Shown here in pieces: positions 1-5,560 of a stretch of 5,675 bases of DNA; within the stretch, counting starts at the first letter, position 1, and every line of letters starts with the position of its first letter. Source of the DNA: Phycisphaerae bacterium (GTDB lineage Bacteria; Planctomycetota; Phycisphaerae; Sedimentisphaerales; Anaerobacaceae); assembly GCA_030609625.1 (NCBI GenBank), contig JAUWBX010000170.1:1-5675 (forward strand), in the 5' to 3' direction. Both the position numbers and the translations under genes were made by a program. The notes below the pieces were generated by a model. That model searched no databases. It saw only the letters and a program-made list of their open reading frames with translations, and was not told where the DNA came from.

Positions 1-164
1 GAATTTTTGTTAGAATGTCGTTGATATTCATATATCCTATTACTTAATAAAACTGTATGTTTCTTTTTGTGAATAATCAATAGGAAAAAAAGTAAATTGT
101 TAGCGTTTTCTGTGAAGCATAACTGCACCGAGACCGAGCAAAAACCACTTGATTTTACTATAAG

Positions 165-1316
165 TTAAAATTTCTTACTTAAGTAAAGAATTGCCGCACC
201 TAAAAAAATGATCAAACCAATAACTATTACAACAATAACTATACTGGATTTACTTCCTCGTTTTTTCTCAGATACTTTGTTTTCTTTCTCTAAAACTTTT
301 TTTAACCTTCTTACGACCTTGTGTAAGTTTTTTATTTCTTCGTGTTTTTTTGAAACTGTTGATATCATTAGATTTTTCCATTGTTCGATTTTAATGTTGT
401 CCAGAAACTTCATACAAGGGTCGTGGCTTGAACTTTTAGTGAAGTGTTCTAAATCGCTTCGTAGAGCAATAATAGTCTTTTTCTTTATTATCCGAACGCC
501 ATCTCCTATCTGTCTGATTTTTGACTCTACAGAATTCATCTCTTCCTCAACCTCATCAAGGCTGTTTTGTAATTGAAGAAGTTGTTCGGAAGTCACATTT
601 GCTATTCTTTTTTTGTGGTCTTCACTCTTAAAATCTAAATTAAAATATTCTTCAGCATAACGATCACAACTCAGTATAGCATCTTTAGCCTCCCAGTTCA
701 GATTTGAAAGCATATCCTCTTTGCTAATCCCACGCATTGAGCATATAAGTCGATAAACGAAAGCCATCTGCCTTTGTGTCAGGTATCCAACTTTTATCGT
801 TTTTGTTACTTCATATTTATCGATTCCACGGTACTCTTGATATGTTTTTTCGTTATTACATCCATTTAGTAAAAATTTCCCAAGGCCAAGAAAGATAGTT
901 GTAATATCTGTCAGTACTTCATTTTCGTATTCCTGAACTATGTTTGTTCCTAAAGAAATTCCATTTACTTGCATATATTTGTGAGTTAGTTCGTGAGCTA
1001 AAGTAGCTATGGTAGCATCCTCAAAACCTTGCACATTTTCTGATATTTCTACAAAAACATCGTTACCTGAATATTTCAACTCAATATTTCCAGCCTTGTT
1101 TGGCTTTTGTTTAGTCACAGTAATTAAAAAAGTGTATTTGTTTAACCCTAAAAAATCAGCCATTTCTTTTGCAGCACCCTGTAGTCTTACAGAGTCCATA
1201 AAGCCTTTGCCAGGAACCCAAAAAGGTTCCAAGGATTTATACCCAACGTAAGCACCAATTTGCTTTTCTAAAAAAGTAATTTTATTGATGTAATCATTAA
1301 TGAAAAAATCAGGCAT
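165..1316 (-). CDS. Uncharacterised HExxH metallopeptidase-like protein with C-terminal membrane anchor
   Basis: This 383-residue protein has no family name I can give with certainty. The zinc-peptidase signature HELTH lies at residues 108-112 (His108, Glu109, His112), in a helix preceded by ATIATLA. A second conserved-looking block, NEVLTD at 132-137, follows 20 residues later; Glu133 is placed to be the third zinc ligand of a gluzincin, and the FLGLG stretch after it is hydrophobic. Residues 240-345 are rich in Glu, Lys and Leu and look coiled-coil. A hydrophobic helix at about 358-378, flanked by KKRGSK and KKF, forms a single C-terminal anchor. There is no signal peptide, so the peptidase part probably faces the cytoplasm (inference). 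The start is the first Met of the frame; the purine-rich leader has only a weak ribosome site. The gene is visibly more AT-rich than the operon at 2329-5276, which hints at separate origin. It stands alone, divergent from the MazG gene. Proteolytic activity and target are unproven. Confidence 0.8.
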   Translation of the reverse strand: MPDFFINDYINKITFLEKQIGAYVGYKSLEPFWVPGKGFMDSVRLQGAAKEMADFLGLNKYTFLITVTKQKPNKAGNIELKYSGNDVFVEISENVQGFEDATIATLAHELTHKYMQVNGISLGTNIVQEYENEVLTDITTIFLGLGKFLLNGCNNEKTYQEYRGIDKYEVTKTIKVGYLTQRQMAFVYRLICSMRGISKEDMLSNLNWEAKDAILSCDRYAEEYFNLDFKSEDHKKRIANVTSEQLLQLQNSLDEVEEEMNSVESKIRQIGDGVRIIKKKTIIALRSDLEHFTKSSSHDPCMKFLDNIKIEQWKNLMISTVSKKHEEIKNLHKVVRRLKKVLEKENKVSEKKRGSKSSIVIVVIVIGLIIFLGAAILYLSKKF

Positions 1317-1604
1317 ATTTTTTTCAATTTCTCACTGCTTAGTTCTTTTTTTGCTTTTTCTACCTAACATCCTTGAAATGGGAAAAATAGGGGATGTTTA
1401 CCGATTTCGTGTATTTAGTTCTTTTTCTTCTGTCGCTGTACGGCTTTGGCATCCCTTTGTTCCAAAACTCTCGCATGGTTGGCACTGGGGCCACCTCTCG
1501 GCGTAGCCCGCAGGACGGAGCCGGATTTTGTCTCTGGCTTCTTCGTCTATAACCATCCACAAGCGATATATTATCAAGCGTGAGTCTGTTTGTCACGAAT
1601 TATC
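1317..1604. other. Spacer with no recognised gene
   Basis: This is the upstream side of the HExxH gene. The first 100 bases are T-rich on the plus strand and give the minus strand a purine-rich leader, likely including the promoter of the peptidase gene, although I see no clear -35/-10 pair. From about 1430 the composition becomes more GC-rich; 1499-1523 holds short self-complementary words (GGC GTA GCC at 1500-1508, and CGGC at 1499-1502 facing GCCG at 1520-1523). Open frames here are short, rich in Arg, Lys and Pro, and match no family I know. The stretch could be eroded repeat or former coding sequence. Confidence 0.5.
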
Positions 1605-1770
1605 CAGGAAATCCGAAGCACTCCGTAAGGAGTCCCCAGGACGAAATCCTAAATCCTCCACAGTCCTAAGGACTCCTTACGGAGGACACCTTGCGGTGGA
1701 AACAATATGGATACATACGCTTCTAACAGGCGTATCGAATGTTCGAAATCTCAATTTTCAAAACAAAAGG
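1605..1770. repeat. Degenerate TCCGAAAT-type repeat interrupted by mini-hairpins
   Basis: Words typical of the palindrome at 2173-2330 reappear here in broken form: GAAATCCGAAGCAC (1608-1621), CGAAATCCTAAATCC (1642-1656) and, near 1740-1770, TTCGAAATCTCAATTTTCAA followed by an A-rich tail. Between them sit small hairpins: CTCC-GTAA-GGAG (1621-1632), GTCC-TAA-GGAC (1663-1673), CTCC-TTAC-GGAG (1673-1684), CACC-TTGC-GGTG (1687-1698) and ATACGC-9 nt-GCGTAT (1715-1735). The first and third belong to a perfect 15-bp inverted repeat, 1621-1635 against 1670-1684. I read the region as an old intergenic repeat into which shorter hairpin elements have been added; this is inference from the internal comparison. 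Confidence 0.6.
1621..1684. repeat. Perfect 15-bp inverted repeat with hairpin-forming arms
   Basis: The arm CTCCGTAAGGAGTCC (1621-1635) is exactly reverse-complementary to GGACTCCTTACGGAG (1670-1684), with 34 bases between them. Each arm is also a small hairpin on its own (4-bp stem, 4-base loop). No T-run follows on either strand, so a Rho-independent terminator is unlikely. Confidence 0.8.
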
Positions 1771-1889
1771 CGCCGACAGAACAACACAGCCTGCTTGTTT
1801 TTTTCGGCTCAGATGGAAATGTTCTTGCAATTTGGAACATAAAAACATAATAATCCTATGAGAGCTTTTGCCTTGTGCACCTATAAATT
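1771..1889. other. Leader region of the MazG-like gene
   Basis: This stretch lies between the repeat block and the ribosome site of the MazG-like gene. TTGCAA at 1825-1830 followed by CATAAT at 1846-1851 could be a promoter, but the 15-base spacing is short, so the assignment is weak. An in-frame ATG at 1858 would add 15 residues to the MazG protein; it has no ribosome site and is not preferred. Confidence 0.3.
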
Positions 1890-1893
1890 AGGA
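1890..1893 (+). promoter_or_regulatory. Ribosome binding site deciding the MazG-like start
   Basis: AGGA lies 9 bases before ATG at 1903, good Shine-Dalgarno spacing. The in-frame ATG at 1858 has only CATAATAATCCT in front of it. The site therefore selects 1903 as the start. Confidence 0.6.
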
Positions 1894-1902
1894 ACTTACC
1901 AA

Positions 1903-2172
1903 ATGAAAATCAGCGAATTTCAACGTTTCATTTCCAAAAAATACGAAAAGCGAGACCGGCAAAGAGGCATCCCCGCCACGTTTATGTGGTTTATTGAAGA
2001 GGTCGGAGAACTCGCTACCGCCCTGGCATCCAATGACCAAAAAAATAAAGAGGAGGAATTTGCAGATGTCCTCGCCTGGCTGTGCACGCTGGCGAACATA
2101 AGCGATATTGATTTGGAAAAGGCCTGCGACAAATACACCGGCAACGACGTCAAAGGTTTCAAACCAAAATAG
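1903..2172 (+). CDS. MazG-like nucleotide pyrophosphohydrolase
   Basis: This 89-residue all-helical protein has the MazG/all-alpha NTP-PPase signature: EEVGE at residues 32-36 (Glu32, Glu33, Glu36) and EFAD at 52-55 (Glu52, Asp55). In this superfamily these acidic residues bind the magnesium ions that hydrolyse a nucleoside triphosphate to the monophosphate and pyrophosphate, usually as housecleaning of abnormal nucleotides in the cytoplasm. It is a single-domain form, far shorter than the two-domain E. coli MazG. From memory, close relatives often end in a Cys-rich CPxC-type tail; this one ends in KGFKPK with no Cys after residue 75. The start at 1903 is chosen for its AGGA site and because the protein then opens with MKISEFQ, as expected for the family. 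It appears monocistronic, convergent with the transporter gene and flanked on both sides by related repeats. The exact nucleotide substrate cannot be told. Confidence 0.87.
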   Translation: MKISEFQRFISKKYEKRDRQRGIPATFMWFIEEVGELATALASNDQKNKEEEFADVLAWLCTLANISDIDLEKACDKYTGNDVKGFKPK

Positions 2173-2330
2173 CAAGAAATCCGAAATCCTAATATCGAAA
2201 TCCGAAACAATATCAAATTACCAAACTCAAATGTCCAAAACAAAAAGTTTTGAGAATTTAAACATTAGAATTTTGAATTTGTTTCGTATTTCGGATTTCG
2301 TGCTTCGTGCTTTTCACAGGTTTCGGATTT
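2173..2330. repeat. Long imperfect palindrome between convergent genes
   Basis: The left half (GAAATCCGAAAT at 2176-2187, AAATCCGAAAC at 2198-2208) finds exact reverse complements in the right half (ATTTCGGATTTC at 2288-2299, GTTTCGGATTT at 2320-2330). The centre is a perfect CAAAAC-AAAAA-GTTTTG hairpin at 2236-2252. The element begins directly after the MazG stop and touches the transporter stop, so it is the entire shared 3' region and could fold in transcripts from either side. It lacks the GC-rich stem plus U-tract of a classical terminator. TCCGAAAT-rich palindromes of this kind are, from memory, highly repeated in planctomycete genomes. Confidence 0.75.
2236..2252. repeat. Central hairpin of the palindrome
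   Basis: CAAAAC and GTTTTG form a perfect 6-bp stem around an A5 loop, at the axis of the larger imperfect palindrome. The stem is too A/T-rich to be a strong terminator by itself. Confidence 0.6.
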
Positions 2331-4386
2331 ATGAAGATGAATCATCGCCAACTTCGTCGGGATGTTGAATTCCTGTATCCCTGCCGGCCGCTGCCAAAGC
2401 CTTGTAAAAACACCATCCCAGGCCGCCTATGATAATTAGGAACACGACCGCAAGAATGACATAAGAAACGCCGCTCAATTTGTCGCGAATCGGTGCCGTC
2501 GTTTCCTCAATTTCCGCCCCATCCGCCAGGCCAATCAGGATTACCGCAATAGCTGCACTTATGTCCATAGCTGCCATTATCCCGGCCCATCTTGCCAGCC
2601 AGGATGCCTGGCTCGTGGAAGTATGGTGCTTGTCCAGGACGTAGTTGGCCAGCAGCATCGCAGCCACACCGCCGACCAGCGACAGCCAAAGAATCACTTG
2701 CTTTGCCGCCTGCGGCATTGGAACCTTAAGCCAAAGAACGAGCAAAACTGCAATAACTGACGCTGCGAAAAACGCGATTGCCCCTTCACGTCTGCCCCCG
2801 ACGACCAGGCCCTGCTCAGGCCGTTCCTGCTCCCTGATGTCCTTCCGGCCCTTGGCCAGGCTCAAAATAATAGCCACGACAGGCACTAAAGCCACAACTC
2901 CCAGCCCGACGCAGTTTGGCAATATCCAGTCGCCTTCCGGTGTCCTCAAGAATCCTTCCCCACGGATATCGTCAAAAAGCTGCCAGAAGAAAAGTGTGCC
3001 AAGAAAAACAGGAATCACTAAGCGTATAAGATAGTCCCACCACTTGCCCAATTTCCAATCGCTGCGGCTGTTGGCGTGGCGCCGCAGCGTTCCAATCCGC
3101 CACAGCCAGCCTAAAACCACGCACTCCAGCAGCCCCATAAATGCTATGCCCCACGTGCCATTGACAAATCCGTCGATGGTGCCAAGCCAGTTAAATCCTC
3201 CCCTGGTCACATAAATCAGACCGAGCAGAAATCCCACGATGCTCATCACGGGCAGAACAATGCCCCTGCGCCATCCGGTCTTATCGACAATACTGGCCAG
3301 AATTGCTTCGGTCATTGAAAAGGCCGAGTCAAGCCCCAACGTTACAAGTGCGAAGAAGAAAACAAAGCTGAACCACGCCGAATAGGGCAATTGCGCCAGT
3401 GCATACGGAAACGCTACAAAAGCCAGTGAGGGACCCGTTTCCACCACTTGTTCGACCGCAACCGGATTGTCTCCCAGTTGAGTCATAAAAGCCATTCCCC
3501 CCAACGTGGCAAACACTGCGAGTCCCGCTACAAAACTCGTCGCAAAGTCCGCAATACTAATGATGGCCGCATTGTTATTAATATCGCTTTTTCTGTGAAG
3601 GAAGCTCGCGTACGTAATCATAATACCGTAGGCAAGACTCAACGAAAAGAACACCTGTCCGAACGCGTATCGCCACGTAATTGGCTTTGCAAGCTCGGAC
3701 CACACGGGGTCGAGATAATACGCCAGGCCCTGCATGCTGCCTTTGAGGGTCAGGCCTCGCACCGTAAGTATCAGCAGCATCAGCCACGGCAGAGGAACCG
3801 TGAGCCAGACGATCTTACCAACCAGGCGCACACCCTTAAAAATACAGAAGTACATCGCCACCCAGGTAATAAACAACGGCCAGACAATGTTCCAACGAAT
3901 AGCGCCCAGATTCGGGCCTTCAATCCTGCCCAGATATGTGTCATTGAAGAAACTCTTGGCGTTCTCGACGCCTTCTATCCCCTCACCCGCCCAGGGCAGC
4001 TCCCCGCCGTTAAAAATCCCGACGATGCTGTACCACAGGAAGCTGAAACAATACGCTAAAATCACCGGGTAATAAGTGACTATTACAAAAGCCAGAACAA
4101 TCCCCCACCAGCCGACCATCTCAAAGCGCCTATGCCCACGCTTAAAAGCATCAGGCGCCGCCCGCTGCGTATAATGGCCGATACTGAACTCAAGAACCAT
4201 TATGGGGATGCCAACTACAAGAAGAGCAATGATATACGGAATCAGAAACGCCCCGCCCCCATAGCTGTAGAGTTTATAAGGAAACCCCCACAGATTACCC
4301 AGGCCCACGGCCGAGCCAATCGCCGCCAGAATAAATCCACCACGCGTCCCCCAGCTTTCCCTTTGCTCTTCCAAAAGCTCAGCCAT
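2329..4386 (-). CDS. Sodium-dependent NSS/SNF (SLC6-like) transporter with extended C-terminus
   Basis: This 685-residue inner-membrane protein belongs to the neurotransmitter:sodium symporter family (LeuT fold), which couples sodium entry to uptake of amino acids or related compounds. TM1 has GSAVGLGN (24-31) with the sodium-1 Asn31; TM2 reads GGGAFLIPY to 51; TM6 has GQVFFSLS (243-250); TM7 has ADFATSF (279-285); TM8 has TLGLDSAF (349-356); TM10 has GTIDGFVNG (402-410). Gly28, where monoamine transporters have Asp, points to an amino-acid-like substrate. Arg9, Trp12 and Asp368 fit the intracellular gate. Oddities: the gate Arg of the usual WRFPY is Gly34, and the protein runs on after TM12 (about 490-510) with a charged linker and four further hydrophobic segments (about 536-554, 563-583, 599-622, 638-661), against roughly 510 residues for LeuT. 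The start is the Met just before the conserved TM1 region; AAGGA and GCGGGA lie rather far upstream, so the ribosome site is weak. It sits 41 bp behind the amidohydrolase gene and probably shares its transcript. Confidence 0.95.
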   Translation of the reverse strand: MAELLEEQRESWGTRGGFILAAIGSAVGLGNLWGFPYKLYSYGGGAFLIPYIIALLVVGIPIMVLEFSIGHYTQRAAPDAFKRGHRRFEMVGWWGIVLAFVIVTYYPVILAYCFSFLWYSIVGIFNGGELPWAGEGIEGVENAKSFFNDTYLGRIEGPNLGAIRWNIVWPLFITWVAMYFCIFKGVRLVGKIVWLTVPLPWLMLLILTVRGLTLKGSMQGLAYYLDPVWSELAKPITWRYAFGQVFFSLSLAYGIMITYASFLHRKSDINNNAAIISIADFATSFVAGLAVFATLGGMAFMTQLGDNPVAVEQVVETGPSLAFVAFPYALAQLPYSAWFSFVFFFALVTLGLDSAFSMTEAILASIVDKTGWRRGIVLPVMSIVGFLLGLIYVTRGGFNWLGTIDGFVNGTWGIAFMGLLECVVLGWLWRIGTLRRHANSRSDWKLGKWWDYLIRLVIPVFLGTLFFWQLFDDIRGEGFLRTPEGDWILPNCVGLGVVALVPVVAIILSLAKGRKDIREQERPEQGLVVGGRREGAIAFFAASVIAVLLVLWLKVPMPQAAKQVILWLSLVGGVAAMLLANYVLDKHHTSTSQASWLARWAGIMAAMDISAAIAVILIGLADGAEIEETTAPIRDKLSGVSYVILAVVFLIIIGGLGWCFYKALAAAGRDTGIQHPDEVGDDSSS

Positions 4387-4426
4387 CGCTGCTTATTTTC
4401 CCGCTTTCCTTGCTCGTAATTGTCTT

Positions 4427-4466
4427 CTTACGCTTTTATGCTCTTACGCTCTTTCGCCTTTTCGCT
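4427..4466 (-). repeat. Tandem 8-bp repeat spanning the amidohydrolase stop codon
   Basis: Read on the minus strand this is five imperfect octamers: AGCGAAAA, GGCGAAAG, AGCGTAAG, AGCATAAA, AGCGTAAG, consensus RGCGWAAR. The stop codon (4428-4430) comes from the last unit. Because 8 is not a multiple of 3, the units are read in shifting frames and give the Lys/Glu/Ser/Ala-rich tail of the protein. Confidence 0.75.
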
Positions 4467-5276
4467 TTTTTCTTCTTGTGCCTCTATACTCTTATCTCTT
4501 ATTCCGAGCAACTCCAGCGTGTCACGTTCGATGATGTTTCGAATACTACCTCGCGGAACCGTCGGCAGATTCGTATCAGCCAAAAGCATATTAAAGCCAA
4601 GCAGCGTCTCGATGCACTGGCCCGCGTTGCCTAATGGGAATCCACTACCGAACAACAGTTTACCCATCACCCCTCGCTCGTACGCTGCCACCACGGTATT
4701 ATAAGTTTGCCAGACATTGCTCGGCTTTATCGTCAAATCCGCATACACATTTTCGTGCTTAGCCACCATCAACAATGTCTGTTCAACAAAGGGCCTACCC
4801 ATATTTCCGATGATAATTTTCAAAGCCGCAAACCCTCTCGCAACCTCATCCAAAAGATATGGCTGTGCATAGTCCAGAACGGCATCCGCCCCAAGAGCGC
4901 CATCGCTGTTATGAAAGAAGACCGGAAGACCAAGCTCCTGTGCCGATTCATAAAACCGCATCGCCCTGCTGTGAGCAGGGTGCAAACCACACGCAGAACA
5001 ATGCAAAACCACCCCCTTAAGTCCCAATTTGTCCTTGATAGGTTTCAGATTATTAACGCTGATTTTATCTTGTATTGGCTCTATGACTGCAAAACCGACC
5101 ATTTTCTCTTTATGCTTGTTCACGTACTCGGCCAATCCCTTATTGACCTTTTCGCTCGGCCCATCTGCGGTAGCCAATACTATGCACGCATCCACCGTCT
5201 CTGCTGCCGCTAAATGCGCAGACATCTCAACATCATCCCCGGCACAATTTATATGTGTATGGCAGTCAACTATCAT
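4428..5276 (-). CDS. Amidohydrolase-fold (TIM-barrel) protein, possibly with a degenerate metal site
   Basis: This 282-residue cytoplasmic protein resembles the amidohydrolase 2 family (PF04909-type), metal-dependent hydrolases or decarboxylases. The opening MIVDCHTHIN gives the strand-1 metal pair His6 and His8; VVLHCS (89-94), VFFHNSDG (119-126, His122) and the strand-like KIIIGNMG (153-160) and KLLFGSGFP (206-214) follow in the right order. Two positions differ from the classical pattern: where relatives usually have a His before the Gly-rich turn there is Asn158, and the Asp of the GSDxP-type motif is Gly212. Activity is therefore doubtful, or the metal is held differently. The natural end is likely near LLGI (256-259); the last 23 residues are a charged tail largely encoded by an 8-bp tandem repeat. 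The ATG at 5276 has AAGGG 9 bases upstream. It is the first gene of a probable operon with the transporter, so a role on the imported substrate, or as a binding or regulatory partner, is conceivable. The substrate is unknown. Confidence 0.85.
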   Translation of the reverse strand: MIVDCHTHINCAGDDVEMSAHLAAAETVDACIVLATADGPSEKVNKGLAEYVNKHKEKMVGFAVIEPIQDKISVNNLKPIKDKLGLKGVVLHCSACGLHPAHSRAMRFYESAQELGLPVFFHNSDGALGADAVLDYAQPYLLDEVARGFAALKIIIGNMGRPFVEQTLLMVAKHENVYADLTIKPSNVWQTYNTVVAAYERGVMGKLLFGSGFPLGNAGQCIETLLGFNMLLADTNLPTVPRGSIRNIIERDTLELLGIRDKSIEAQEEKSEKAKERKSIKA

Positions 5277-5285
5277 TTCCCAGTG

Positions 5286-5290
5286 CCCTT
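5286..5290 (-). promoter_or_regulatory. Ribosome binding site of the amidohydrolase-fold gene
   Basis: On the minus strand AAGGG ends 9 bases before the ATG at 5276. It supports this start, which also places the HTH metal pair (residues 6-8) right at the N-terminus as the family expects. Confidence 0.6.
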
Positions 5291-5332
5291 AAGCGGAGTC
5301 TTGCTTCAATTAAAATAGCCTATCATTATCAA

Positions 5333-5361
5333 TCAATAATCAATTAAATTGCTCTCGTCAA
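5333..5361 (-). promoter_or_regulatory. Weak candidate promoter of the amidohydrolase-transporter operon
   Basis: On the minus strand TTGACG (5356-5361) is one base from the -35 consensus and is followed after 17 bases by TATTGA (5333-5338), a poor -10 match. The surrounding sequence is A/T-rich with repeated TTGATT words, as expected for a promoter region, but sigma-factor preferences of this organism are unknown. Confidence 0.25.
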
Positions 5362-5560
5362 GGACAAATATTCCCACCTCACTTAATTATATCGGCACGC
5401 CACCCCAAGAATCTTGCATATCATTTTTAACCAGTAAGCTAATCTTTTGATTGAGCCTTATTTCTCCATTTCCTTTTATTCACGGCACTCGAAGGCTTCT
5501 TTTTCTTACAAATATGAAATACTGCAATAGCTTAATGCTCTGTTGAAAAGTTACAAAAAC
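5362..5560. other. Spacer with no recognised gene
   Basis: The 199 bases between the candidate promoter and the terminal repeat are A/T-rich. Neither strand holds an ORF with a start codon and a plausible ribosome site; one minus-strand frame is Lys/Arg-rich for about 28 codons but has no ATG. I see no tRNA-like fold or strong hairpin. Confidence 0.5.

Noticed and set aside
1..31. Possible start of another minus-strand gene (MNINDILTKI) running off the left edge
   Set aside because: Only ten codons are visible and the AGGA before the ATG is just three bases away, too close for a normal ribosome site. The rest of 1-164 is AT-rich with no clear terminator or gene.
1360..1596. Minus-strand ORF of 78 codons in the spacer
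   Set aside because: It is rich in Arg, Lys and Pro, has no convincing ribosome site, matches no family I know and lies in sequence with repeat-like palindromes. A homology search with real conservation would be needed to revive it.
1528..1842. Plus-strand ORF of 104 codons
   Set aside because: It runs straight through the mini-hairpins and the inverted repeat, so its translation reflects repeat sequence rather than a protein.
1825..1851. Promoter TTGCAA / CATAAT before the MazG-like gene
   Set aside because: The two hexamers are only 15 bases apart and the region is A/T-rich, so chance matches are likely. It is mentioned only in the leader entry.
1858..1902. Longer N-terminus for the MazG-like protein from ATG at 1858
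   Set aside because: There is no ribosome site before 1858, while AGGA precedes ATG 1903 at good spacing, and the family-like sequence starts at MKISEFQ.
2236..2252. Classical Rho-independent terminator at the palindrome centre
   Set aside because: The stem has only two G-C pairs and no U-tract follows directly on either strand, so I list it as a repeat hairpin instead.
3448..4059. Plus-strand ORF of 203 codons opposite the transporter
   Set aside because: It is antisense to well-conserved transmembrane helices of the transporter; its Arg/His/Gln-rich composition is typical of a shadow frame.
4707..5213. Plus-strand ORF of 168 codons opposite the amidohydrolase-fold gene
   Set aside because: It is the antisense shadow of a frame with clear family motifs and has no recognisable domain of its own.
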